The notes beneath the pieces are model-generated. The model saw only the letters and a list, made by a program, of their open reading frames with translations. It did not search any database and was not told the DNA's origin. From an uncultured Mycoplasma sp. (lineage in GTDB: Bacteria; Bacillota_I; Bacilli_A; RF39; UBA660), in assembly GCA_947388575.1 (NCBI GenBank), contig CANDSI010000010.1, positions 1 through 13,476 on the forward strand: a stretch of DNA of 13,476 bases, in the 5' to 3' direction. Shown piece by piece: positions 1 through 7,374 of the stretch (positions are counted from its first letter, which is position 1; each line of letters starts with the position of its first letter). A program made the position numbers and the translations under genes.

Positions 1-749
1 TACCAGAATCAGGTTGTTTGGTTGTAAATATTGATGATAAAAATACTAGTGAATTGTTAAAACTTAGAAATAATACAATTACTTATGGTATAGAAAATAT
101 TAATGCAGATGTTCAAGCTAGAAATATTACTATATCAGATTTTGGTTATCCTTCTTTTGACTGTTATGTTAATAATGAATATTTAGAAACTTTCTCATTA
201 AGTGTTTTTGGCCATCATAATGTTTTAAATGCTTTAGCTACTATAAGTTTAGCTTTAAACTATAATATTTCTAAAACTATTATCAAAAAAGCTTTAAAAG
301 AGTTCTCTGGAGTTGGTAGACGATTTGAATATCTTGGAGAATTTAATAAAGCTCATATATTTGACGATTTTGCACATCACCCAACAGAAATATTATCAAC
401 TTTTAATTCTTCTAAAAAAATTAAACATAATGAAACTTGGGCTATATTTCAATCTCATACATATAGTAGAACTATAGAACACTTAAATGAGTTTGCAGAA
501 GTCTTACAAAAGTTTGATCATATCATAATATGTGATATTTATCCTGCTCGTGAGGAAAATATTTGGAATGTTAAAGAAAGCGATTTAGTGGATTTAATAA
601 GTAAAAAAAATAAGAATGTTATTCACATTCCTACTTATCAAGAAATTGCTCTTTATTTAAAGAAAAATATTAAAGAAAATGATTTAATTATTACTATTGG
701 AGCTGGTCCCATTAATAAAGTGGCTAAAATATTATTAGATGAAAAGTAA
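1..749 (+). CDS. murC: UDP-N-acetylmuramate--L-alanine ligase (MurC), 3' part only
   Basis: MurC is the cytoplasmic ATP-dependent ligase that adds L-alanine to UDP-MurNAc, the first peptide step of peptidoglycan precursor synthesis. The reading frame is open to the left edge (first full codon at 3), so the N-terminal domain and the ATP P-loop lie outside the window; about 249 residues remain. Visible family features are GHHNVLNALA (the GxHNxxNxLA signature that closes the central domain), GRRFEYLG, the C-terminal-domain motif DDFAHHPTEI near 363-392, FQSHTYSRT, DIYPAREE, and a terminal IGAGPINK in place of the more usual GAGDI. These make the assignment to MurC rather than MurD, E or F secure. 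The TTG at 18 is internal and is not a start. The gene converges on dusB with only six bases between the stop codons, and I see no GC-bearing terminator there. Confidence 0.93.
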   Translation, partial: PESGCLVVNIDDKNTSELLKLRNNTITYGIENINADVQARNITISDFGYPSFDCYVNNEYLETFSLSVFGHHNVLNALATISLALNYNISKTIIKKALKEFSGVGRRFEYLGEFNKAHIFDDFAHHPTEILSTFNSSKKIKHNETWAIFQSHTYSRTIEHLNEFAEVLQKFDHIIICDIYPAREENIWNVKESDLVDLISKKNKNVIHIPTYQEIALYLKKNIKENDLIITIGAGPINKVAKILLDEK

Positions 750-755
750 ACCTTT

Positions 756-1742
756 TCATTTTTTATTATTTAAAAAATTTTCATATTCTTTTAAAATATT
801 TAGAAATTCTTCTTCATTTTTACTTTTACAAATGCGTTCTTTATATATTTTTGATTCAGGCATTCCCTTTAAATAATATAAAGCATGTGTCCTAATTTCA
901 AGTAATGCTATATGTTCATTTTTATCCTCTTTTAAAAGTCTATAATGTTCCTTTATCATGTCTATTTTTTCTTTATTTGTTGGTTCTTCTATTATGGCAT
1001 TATTTTCTAAATATTTTAAACATTGTTTAAATATCCAAGGATTGCCTAAAGCACCTCTTCCTATCATGATAGCATCACACCCAGTTTCGTCAAGCATTTT
1101 TTTTGCTAAAATTGGACTTGTAATATCCCCATTACCAATAACAGGAATGTTAACACTCTCTTTTACTTTTTTTATAATATCCCAATTAGCTTTACCACTA
1201 TATCCTTCACTTCTAGTCCTGGCATGAATAGCTATAGCACTAGCTCCATTTTTTTCACATATTTTAGCTACTTCTACAGCATTTATGTTTTTTTCATCCC
1301 ATCCACTCCTTATTTTTACGGTGACAGGAACATTTACACTTTTGACAACAGCTTTAACTATTTCTCCAATTTTTTCAGGATTTTTTAATAAAGCACTGCC
1401 AGCTTGAGCTCGTACTGCCACTTTTGGAACTGGACATCCCATATTAATATCTATTATGTCTGGATGCATTTTTTCTTCTATTAATTTAGCAGCAGCTACA
1501 AAAGTTTTAATATCACTACCAAATATTTGTTGAACTATTGGTCTTTCTTCTTCACTCATTTTTAGTAAATTAAAAGTTTTTTCGTTACCATATGTTATAG
1601 CATTAGTGCTAACCATTTCAGCATATATTAAACCTGCACCCATTCCTTTTATTATTTTACGATATGATGTATTTGATATTCCTGCCATAGGAGCTAAAAC
1701 AAGCTGATTATTTATTTCGACGTTTCCTATTTTCCATTTCAT
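756..1742 (-). CDS. dusB: tRNA-dihydrouridine synthase, DusB/NifR3 type
   Basis: FMN-dependent enzyme that reduces specific uridines of tRNA to dihydrouridine using NAD(P)H. The 328-residue length is normal. The TIM-barrel domain shows APMAGISN (17-24), the catalytic-cysteine motif NMGCP (Cys103), the FMN-binding Lys143 in VKIRSGW, His173 in IHARTR, the GNGD phosphate-binding loop (203-206) and MIGRGALGNPWIF (226-238), followed by the usual helical C-terminal domain. The start ATG has a weak AAAGAGA ribosome binding site. It lies 15 bases after pduL and is probably co-transcribed with it; the pairing has no obvious functional logic. It ends with TGA, the only TGA stop among the intact genes here, at the expected family length, which supports TGA being a true stop in this organism. 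The exact substrate position in tRNA cannot be read from the sequence. Confidence 0.95.
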   Translation of the reverse strand: MKWKIGNVEINNQLVLAPMAGISNTSYRKIIKGMGAGLIYAEMVSTNAITYGNEKTFNLLKMSEEERPIVQQIFGSDIKTFVAAAKLIEEKMHPDIIDINMGCPVPKVAVRAQAGSALLKNPEKIGEIVKAVVKSVNVPVTVKIRSGWDEKNINAVEVAKICEKNGASAIAIHARTRSEGYSGKANWDIIKKVKESVNIPVIGNGDITSPILAKKMLDETGCDAIMIGRGALGNPWIFKQCLKYLENNAIIEEPTNKEKIDMIKEHYRLLKEDKNEHIALLEIRTHALYYLKGMPESKIYKERICKSKNEEEFLNILKEYENFLNNKK

Positions 1743-1757
1743 ATTTTATCTCTTTTC

Positions 1758-2339
1758 TTATATTTTACGAATTTCTACTTCATCACCATTATTCAGTAAA
1801 AAAGCATTGGCATCATCGCGATCTATATGAATTTCAAAAAAACCGTTAGACTTAATCTTAATAAAAGCTTCCATTTCACCGCCTTTATCGTTATTTACAA
1901 TTAATTTTACTAAATCATCATTTTTAAATCCTAGTTCCTTAGCTTTTTTCTCATTCATGTGTACATGGCGTTCTGCTATTATGCAAATGTTTTTTAAGGT
2001 TATTTCTTTTTTATCTGTTACTAAAGTTATTGTTTCACTGTCTTCTAAATCACTACTTTCTCTAACAGGTGGATTTATCCCTAATATGTAAGCATCACTT
2101 TTTAATATCTCTGCTTGATTATAATTACGATATGGACCCATTACTCTTACTCTTTCAATTGTTCCTTTTGGCCCTTTTATAGTTAATGTTTGATTACTTG
2201 CAAATTCTCCGATTTGACTGATTGGCTTTTTCATTGTTAAAGGTTCATCAAATAATTCTTCATATAATTCTTTAGTTAAATGAACATGTCTATTACTGAT
2301 GGCAATTTTTCCATATATTTTTTCTTTAATATTTTTCAT
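1758..2339 (-). CDS. pduL: Phosphate acyltransferase, PduL type (phosphotransacetylase-like)
   Basis: PduL-family enzymes exchange phosphate and CoA on short acyl groups (acetyl-CoA or propanoyl-CoA to the acyl phosphate) and are unrelated in fold to Pta. At 193 residues the protein carries both half-domains: SNRHVHLT near the N-terminus (His18, His20), IAERHVHM (His125, His127) and EIHIDRDDANA (His171), which match the histidines that bind the two metal ions, and INPPVRESSDL with the conserved Arg93. There is no N-terminal amphipathic encapsulation extension and no microcompartment shell gene nearby, so a free cytosolic phosphotransacetylase working with an acetate kinase (not in the window) for ATP formation is the likely role; this is inference from the family. 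It is first in a two-gene unit with dusB and has its own promoter after the murE terminator. Confidence 0.93.
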   Translation of the reverse strand: MKNIKEKIYGKIAISNRHVHLTKELYEELFDEPLTMKKPISQIGEFASNQTLTIKGPKGTIERVRVMGPYRNYNQAEILKSDAYILGINPPVRESSDLEDSETITLVTDKKEITLKNICIIAERHVHMNEKKAKELGFKNDDLVKLIVNNDKGGEMEAFIKIKSNGFFEIHIDRDDANAFLLNNGDEVEIRKI

Positions 2340-2369
2340 TTTTTACTCACTTTCTTTTATATTGTTTTT

Positions 2370-2378
2370 ATTATAACA
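2370..2378 (-). promoter_or_regulatory. Extended -10 promoter for pduL-dusB
   Basis: On the minus strand the sequence reads TGTTATAAT, a perfect -10 hexamer preceded by the TGn extension. No TTGACA-like -35 box sits at 16-18 bases upstream, where the murE terminator stem lies. It is about 30 bases ahead of the pduL start. The 12-mer TATGTTATAATA is also found in front of the PHP gene. Confidence 0.55.
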
Positions 2379-2381
2379 TAT

Positions 2382-2412
2382 TAAAAGAAAAAAGAAGAGA
2401 GTTTACTCTTCT
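2382..2412 (-). terminator. Rho-independent terminator of the murE operon
   Basis: On the minus strand a perfect 7-bp stem AGAAGAG / CTCTTCT with a six-base loop is followed by TTTTTCTTTT. The left arm is formed by the last codons of murE and the loop contains its TAA stop, so termination is built into the end of the gene. Confidence 0.75.
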
Positions 2413-3872
2413 AAATTCATTTTATTTTTTATTTCTTTTATTACTTCTAATTCACTAAAGTATTTTTTTTCTCCTTTTACATCTTGATATTCTTCATGAC
2501 CCTTTCCTACCAAGAGTATTAAATCACCATTTTCTGCATTATTTATAGCATATTCAATAGCATCTTTTCGATCTTCTATTTCTATATATTTTGCATTTAC
2601 TTTATCTAATCCAACTTTAATATCACTATTAATGGATTCGATGCTTTCAAATCGTGGATTATCTTCGGTAATTATACATAAATCACTAGATCCACCTATT
2701 ATTTCACCTAAATTATATCTTCTTTCTTTAGGTCGATTACCGCCACCACCAAATACACTAATTAATCTCTTAGGATTATATGCTCTTAATGTTTTCACTA
2801 GTTCTTTCATGCCATCTTCAGTGTGAGCATAATCTATTAAAACTTTAAATTTTGAGGTTATTAGAGATATCTCCATTCTACCTCTGACTTTAACATTTAT
2901 TAGTGCATCTTTCATTTTACCAGTTTCTAAGTTTAAAGCTTTCATAACTGCTAGAGAACATAAAGAATTATATACATTAAATTCTCCTGGTATACTTATT
3001 TTAAATGTATCATCTATCAATCCAGTTGTAGTAAATTCAGAGCCAAAAAAGCTTTTCTCATTTATTAAAGATATTTCTTTAACTTTAATATCTGAAGCAT
3101 TTTTTATACCATAAGTAATTATTGGAACTTCTACTCCTTTTAAAACTTTATCTAAATGCATAGAATCATTATTTGATACCACTATTTTACTATTTAAAAA
3201 TAATTTGTTCTTGCATGATACATACTCGTCCCAGCTTTCGTGCTCGCCAGGTCCTATATGATCTGTTGCTAAATTAGTTAATACTCCAATATCAAATATT
3301 ATGCCTGCAAGACGATTTAATTTAAATGCTTGACTTGAACATTCCATTGTTACATGAGTTATTCCAATATTTGCCATAACTCTTAAGTTTTTGTATATTT
3401 CATAAGATTCTGGAGTAGTATTATCAGTATGAATAATTATATCTTTATACTTAATACCTATGCTTCCTATTAATCCACATGATAATCCTATATGATTTAA
3501 CATTTCTTTTATCATATGTGTTGTAGTAGTTTTTCCTGTTGTTCCTGTTACTCCAATCATTGTTAATTCTTCGTCTGGATTGTTAAAATATGCTTTTGAT
3601 AAGTATGCTAAAGCTACTCTTGTATCATCAACTTTTATAACATTTATGTCTTCTTTTATATCCATTATTTTAGATATTACTATAGTAGTGGCACCATTTT
3701 TAATAGCATCCTTAATATAATTATGACCATCATTATTGTATCCTACTAAAGCAACGTATATATCATTTTTGGCTACTTTACGACTATCATACTTAATATC
3801 GTTTATTTCAGTATCTAAGTTACCTTTTAAAAGTGTATAACTTATATTTTTTATTAAATCATTTAATTTCAT
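2403..3872 (-). CDS. murE: UDP-MurNAc-tripeptide synthetase (MurE), predicted meso-DAP-adding
   Basis: ATP-dependent cytoplasmic ligase that adds the third amino acid to UDP-MurNAc-L-Ala-D-Glu. At 489 residues it is full length. Domains in order: substrate-binding N-terminal domain; central ATPase with GVTGTTGKTT (107-116), DNTTPES (150-156), ECSSQAF and the carbamylated-lysine site in YVSCKNKLF (Lys221); C-terminal domain with DYAHTEDGM (347-355), FGGGGNRPKERR, DNPR (404-407) and GKGHE (456-460). DNPR and GKGHE are the residues that select meso-diaminopimelate in characterised enzymes, whereas L-lysine enzymes differ at DNPR. dapF two genes upstream agrees with this. The ribosome binding site AAGGAGA overlaps the stop codon of the preceding GNAT-like gene (10-base gap), so translation of the two is probably coupled. 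Specificity is predicted from motifs, not shown. Confidence 0.96.
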   Translation of the reverse strand: MKLNDLIKNISYTLLKGNLDTEINDIKYDSRKVAKNDIYVALVGYNNDGHNYIKDAIKNGATTIVISKIMDIKEDINVIKVDDTRVALAYLSKAYFNNPDEELTMIGVTGTTGKTTTTHMIKEMLNHIGLSCGLIGSIGIKYKDIIIHTDNTTPESYEIYKNLRVMANIGITHVTMECSSQAFKLNRLAGIIFDIGVLTNLATDHIGPGEHESWDEYVSCKNKLFLNSKIVVSNNDSMHLDKVLKGVEVPIITYGIKNASDIKVKEISLINEKSFFGSEFTTTGLIDDTFKISIPGEFNVYNSLCSLAVMKALNLETGKMKDALINVKVRGRMEISLITSKFKVLIDYAHTEDGMKELVKTLRAYNPKRLISVFGGGGNRPKERRYNLGEIIGGSSDLCIITEDNPRFESIESINSDIKVGLDKVNAKYIEIEDRKDAIEYAINNAENGDLILLVGKGHEEYQDVKGEKKYFSELEVIKEIKNKMNLEE

Positions 3873-3882
3873 TTATTTCTCC

Positions 3883-5133
3883 TTATTTCATTTTTTTATT
3901 CATTTTATTTAATAATTCATTTAGGGCTTCTATTCTACTTTCATAATATCTTAGTTTATTAGAATTTGTTTCGTTTTTTATTTTATTTTGGTAATGATTT
4001 ATACGATTATTTATCATTTCTACAGCATCCTCATAAATTACACCAAATAATTCTGAATAATAATTATATGATATTAATAATTCTAATTCTATATCATAAA
4101 GATAATCTAAGTATTCTTCTCTGGAAATACTTTTCATGTATACTCTGCGATTTATACCTTTTTTTCTTTCAATATATATATAATCTTCTAAACCAAAAAA
4201 GTTTGCTGTTGCTTGAGAATTTTCATTATCATTATGGATTGTTGTACTTATAAACATTTTGTCGTTATTAGGATTGTTAAATATCTTTGGTATTATTCTT
4301 TTTAATGTTTCATATACCAAAATCTTTGCTAATCCATTGCTACGTTGTTCTGGAGATACAACATATGTATTAAACTCTATAGTATTTCTCATATTCGCTT
4401 CATAATACTTTTTCATATCAATATTAGGCTCTAAGGCAAATATTGGTGCTTGACTGCTTAGAAATACTTCATAACTTGATATTAAATAATTTAATTCCTC
4501 TTTAGATATTCTTCCCGCAATTATTTTATTTAATACATTGATATCAATGTCCTCTATTCCATAAAAAGCTGTTTTTTCATAATCCTCTGTTTTGTTTGCT
4601 TTGGCATATTTCTCAAAGAATTTTCTGTTTATTGCCTCCCTAATTGGATTATTTTCTTGGAAATTATCTTTAGCTATTTCTGCACTTATTAGTTCTTTAA
4701 AGATTAAACCATCAGGATTTAATGATGTGTCTTGCTCTATTTCTTGCGCAATTTCATTGAAAGTCAAAATTTTGCTTATATACTCATAAGCTATGTAATC
4801 TTGGTATTCTGAATTATCATCAAATTGACTTGCCATATATTCTTTATATCTATCCGATGTATGAAAATACTTTGTTAAATCACTATATGTACCTTGTTTA
4901 ATTTCTGTGTTTATGTACATAGCTCCTTCAACAATATCACTTTCATTAATTGCCATAATTACTAAATCTCGTCCATTAGAATTTACATAACCTAATAATT
5001 CCTCTAGGGTAGATGTAAAAAACTGTCCTGATCTGTTATTTTTTTCATTTTCTTCTACAGCTGAATCGCATAGAGCTACTATCTGACCTGCATATCTTTC
5101 ATAATTTTCACTGTTTAATCTTATTATTTTCAT
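3883..5133 (-). CDS. Unrecognised GNAT-like acyltransferase with a helical insertion and coiled-coil tail
   Basis: I do not recognise a named family for this 416-residue protein. Its N-terminal 80 residues look like the opening strands and helices of a GNAT fold (MKIIRL, then DLVIMAINESDIVEGAMYI). Residues about 256-334 resemble the rest of that fold: strand FNTYVVSP, the acetyl-CoA pyrophosphate loop QRSNGLAK (263-270) with its helix, strand KMFISTTIH, a helix starting NENSQATANFFG, and a last strand RRVYMKSI. Between them lies a mostly helical, charged stretch of about 170 residues (85-255). The C-terminal 70 residues are strongly helical and probably coiled-coil. No signal peptide or membrane segment is seen. 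It sits between dapF and murE, with its own near-consensus promoter and a good ribosome binding site (AAAGGGAG). A wall or diaminopimelate-linked acyl transfer is possible but rests on position alone. Confidence 0.6.
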   Translation of the reverse strand: MKIIRLNSENYERYAGQIVALCDSAVEENEKNNRSGQFFTSTLEELLGYVNSNGRDLVIMAINESDIVEGAMYINTEIKQGTYSDLTKYFHTSDRYKEYMASQFDDNSEYQDYIAYEYISKILTFNEIAQEIEQDTSLNPDGLIFKELISAEIAKDNFQENNPIREAINRKFFEKYAKANKTEDYEKTAFYGIEDIDINVLNKIIAGRISKEELNYLISSYEVFLSSQAPIFALEPNIDMKKYYEANMRNTIEFNTYVVSPEQRSNGLAKILVYETLKRIIPKIFNNPNNDKMFISTTIHNDNENSQATANFFGLEDYIYIERKKGINRRVYMKSISREEYLDYLYDIELELLISYNYYSELFGVIYEDAVEMINNRINHYQNKIKNETNSNKLRYYESRIEALNELLNKMNKKMK

Positions 5134-5148
5134 TTTCTTTCTCCCTTT

Positions 5149-5160
5149 AAATACGTATTT
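5149..5160. repeat. Perfect 12-bp palindrome over the GNAT gene promoter start
   Basis: AAATACGTATTT is a perfect palindrome covering the downstream end of the -10 box and the expected transcription start of the GNAT-like gene. Position and symmetry suit a repressor site, but no regulator can be named and a short AT-rich palindrome may arise by chance. Confidence 0.35.
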
Positions 5161-5185
5161 TACTACAATTATTATAATTAGTCAA
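5157..5185 (-). promoter_or_regulatory. Sigma-A type promoter inside the dapF-murE unit
   Basis: Minus strand TTGACT, a 17-base spacer, then TAAAAT, lying just after the dapF stop codon. The predicted transcript begins near 5150 with a leader of about 17 bases carrying AAAGGGAG before the ATG. It would let the GNAT-like gene and murE be expressed apart from the two upstream genes. Confidence 0.7.
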
Positions 5186-5186
5186 A

Positions 5187-6038
5187 TTATGCAATATTGG
5201 TGATTTCGATTTCACTTTCAAAAACAAAATTACTTGGCCCTTTCATGTATAACTCATCACTATATTCTATTTCTAATAAGCCTCCAATTTGCTCTACTGT
5301 ACAAACATTGTCTGTTAGTCCTAACTTGTGAGCAATTACTACAGCGGTTGAACAGCCTGTTCCACAGCCAATAGTTTCTCCTGTTCCTCGTTCCCATTCT
5401 CTGATTTTGATATAATTCTTACTTACAATTTCTGCAAATGTTACATTGGTTTTTTTAGGAAATACATCTGTATTATATTCAATAGCAGGCCCATATTTTT
5501 CAACTTCAAAATTTATTACATTATCAACAAATATTACTGTATGAGGATTTCCCCAAGATAAACTGCTCATTTTAAATGTCTTGTCTAATATTCCAATATC
5601 CTCCATAATGAATTCTTGCTTATTAGTATTAACAGGTATTAATTTCGGATCAAATATTGGTTTTCCTATATTGGCTTTGATATTTGATACTAAATTATTT
5701 TTATCAATAGTTAATTCTAGTCTTTTTATTCCTCCTAACGTTTCTACTTTTAGATTAGTTTTATCTGTTAATTTATGATCATAAACAAATTTTCCTACAC
5801 TTCTAATGGCATTACCACACATTTCAGCTTCAGTCCCATCAGGATTAAACATGCGCATTCTAAAGTCTGCTTTTTTACTTGGACAAATTAATACCATACC
5901 ATCACTGCCAATAGCAAAATGTCTATTTGAAATAAATCTAGCTAATTCATTTAAATCATTTGGTAATGTTTGATTAATTGCATCAATATATACATAATCA
6001 TTACCATATGCTTGCATTTTTGTAAATTTTATTTTCAC
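5187..6038 (-). CDS. dapF: Diaminopimelate epimerase
   Basis: Pyridoxal-independent racemase that converts LL-diaminopimelate to meso-diaminopimelate by a two-cysteine acid-base mechanism, the last step before lysine and the source of the meso-DAP used in peptidoglycan. The 283-residue protein shows YGNDYVYID near the N-terminus, EMCGNAIR with catalytic Cys74, SWGNPH (161-166), and GTGETIGCGTG with catalytic Cys225. The start is GTG at 6038: it places KIKFTKMQAYGND in register with the family's N-terminus, while the next ATG would cut the first strand. The ribosome binding site is weak (AGAAGTG) and overlaps the tail of the upstream gene, 11 bases away, so expression is probably coupled to it. 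Its product feeds the MurE reaction encoded two genes downstream. Confidence 0.96.
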   Translation of the reverse strand: MKIKFTKMQAYGNDYVYIDAINQTLPNDLNELARFISNRHFAIGSDGMVLICPSKKADFRMRMFNPDGTEAEMCGNAIRSVGKFVYDHKLTDKTNLKVETLGGIKRLELTIDKNNLVSNIKANIGKPIFDPKLIPVNTNKQEFIMEDIGILDKTFKMSSLSWGNPHTVIFVDNVINFEVEKYGPAIEYNTDVFPKKTNVTFAEIVSKNYIKIREWERGTGETIGCGTGCSTAVVIAHKLGLTDNVCTVEQIGGLLEIEYSDELYMKGPSNFVFESEIEITNIA

Positions 6039-6049
6039 TTAAATCACTT

Positions 6050-7228
6050 CTATTCTAATGATTGTTTTAAATCATTTATTATATCTTCAGCATCTTCAAT
6101 TCCCACAGAAAGTCTCAATAATGTATCAGTTATTCCTAATTCATTTCGTACTTCTTCACTAACTTCAGTATGGGTTCTACTTATTGGATGCGTAATTAAA
6201 CTTTCAACTCCACCTAAACTTTCGGCGAATGTTATTAATTTAATTTTATTTAATATTTTATTAACATTTTCCATATTATCTACTCTAAATGAGATCATAC
6301 CACCAAAACCAGTAGATTGTTTTTTTGTAGTTTCATAATCTGAATGATCTTCAAATCCAACAAAATAAACTTCTTCTATATGTTCGTGGTTTCTTAAGAA
6401 ATTAGCTACTTTAATAGCATTTTCTTCATGTTTTTTCATTCTTAAAGCCAAAGTTTTAATTCCTCTTAGTAATATCCAAGAATCCATTGGTCCTAAACCT
6501 GCTCCATTAATGTACATTTGAATTTCTAATTTATCTCCTATAGATTCATCTTTTACTACTACTACACCTGCTAAAACATCATTGTGCCCACCTAGATATT
6601 TTGTTCCACTATGAAGGACAATATCAGCGCCTAAATTTAATGGTCTTTGGAAATATGGTGTTAAGAATGTATTATCTACTACTACTAATGCTCCTATATT
6701 ATGGGCTATATCACAAATTGCTTTGATATCAGCTACACGCATCATAGGATTAGATGGAGTTTCAATAAAAATCATTTTTGTATTTTCTTTGATTGTACTT
6801 TTTAATAAATCTAAATTTCTTAAATCTATTCTGTTGCTTTCTATACCAATTGGATTTAATACTTCATCAACATAACGTACAGTTCCACCATATATATCAT
6901 CTGATAATATAATATGATCTCCTTTTTTTAATAAAGAAAATACCAAGGATACTGCAGCCATTCCGGAATTAACCGCAAAGCCTCTTTCGCCATCTTCTAA
7001 TATGCACATTGTTCTTTCTAATTCCTCACGAGTAGGATTTATGCATCTAGCGTAATTATAATTTGTTCTATCTTCAATAGAAGGATGTTTAAATGTTGCT
7101 GTTTGATAAATTGGATAACTTAAAGAACCTGTATAAGGATCTACTCCATTTGCACCATGAACAACAATTGATTCTAATTTTAAATTCTCTTTCTTATCAT
7201 TATTCTTGTAATCTTTGAAATTTTTCAT
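6050..7228 (-). CDS. Trans-sulfuration PLP enzyme (cystathionine synthase/lyase family)
   Basis: Pyridoxal-phosphate enzyme of the Cys/Met metabolism family, which includes cystathionine gamma-synthase, beta-lyase, gamma-lyase and O-acylhomoserine sulfhydrylase. The 392-residue protein has the family landmarks: NYARCINPT (57-65), NSGMAAVS (87-94), ETPSNP (156-161), VVDNTF with the PLP-ring Asp185, HSGTKYLGGHND with the Schiff-base Lys210, SLGGVESLITHP and LRLSVGIED near the end. Which reaction it performs cannot be decided by eye; a synthase or gamma-lyase is most likely. The start is the ATG at 7228 because AAGGAGG lies directly before it; an in-frame TTG at 7249 would add seven residues encoded by that very ribosome binding site. 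It heads the unit with dapF, a gene of the same aspartate-derived amino acid network. It is the only intact gene here ending in TAG. Confidence 0.88.
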   Translation of the reverse strand: MKNFKDYKNNDKKENLKLESIVVHGANGVDPYTGSLSYPIYQTATFKHPSIEDRTNYNYARCINPTREELERTMCILEDGERGFAVNSGMAAVSLVFSLLKKGDHIILSDDIYGGTVRYVDEVLNPIGIESNRIDLRNLDLLKSTIKENTKMIFIETPSNPMMRVADIKAICDIAHNIGALVVVDNTFLTPYFQRPLNLGADIVLHSGTKYLGGHNDVLAGVVVVKDESIGDKLEIQMYINGAGLGPMDSWILLRGIKTLALRMKKHEENAIKVANFLRNHEHIEEVYFVGFEDHSDYETTKKQSTGFGGMISFRVDNMENVNKILNKIKLITFAESLGGVESLITHPISRTHTEVSEEVRNELGITDTLLRLSVGIEDAEDIINDLKQSLE

Positions 7229-7265
7229 TTTTCCTCCTTGGAAACACAAGCATTTCCTTAAATCT

Positions 7266-7295
7266 AGTATACTCGAGGACTTAATTAATTGTCAA
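7266..7295 (-). promoter_or_regulatory. Near-consensus promoter of the trans-sulfuration-dapF-GNAT-murE unit
   Basis: Minus strand TTGACA, an 18-base spacer, then TATACT, followed by a leader of about 30 bases ending in AAGGAGGAAAA before the ATG. The leader is too short for a SAM or T-box riboswitch, so control, if any, would be at initiation. Confidence 0.8.
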
Positions 7296-7334
7296 GAAAT
7301 CCCCTTTTTACTTTACACTTTTACTATATTATAT

Positions 7335-7370
7335 GAAAAAAGACGAGAATTAATTTTCTTATCTTTTTTC
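7335..7370 (-). terminator. Hairpin terminator after the kinase gene
   Basis: Arms at 7336-7349 and 7356-7369 pair over 14 positions with one mismatch and one wobble around a six-base loop. The run of six A at one end and six T at the other gives a U-tract when read on the minus strand, and nearly as good a one on the plus strand. It begins a few bases after the kinase stop codon. Confidence 0.6.
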
Positions 7371-7374
7371 TAAC

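Noticed and set aside
755..785. AT-only inverted repeat at the murC-dusB junction
   Set aside because: It contains no GC pairs in the stem, so it is unlikely to act as a terminator; probably a by-product of base composition.
5970..6338. A 122-residue plus-strand open frame across dapF and the trans-sulfuration gene
   Set aside because: It spans the antisense of two well-supported genes and shows no recognisable domain.
7201..7253. A 17-codon upstream frame starting at ATG 7253 and overlapping the start of the trans-sulfuration gene
   Set aside because: Its ATG would lie only about five bases from the predicted transcript start and its AAGGAA is too close to act as a ribosome binding site; AGG-AGG codons inside it are simply the main gene's ribosome binding site.
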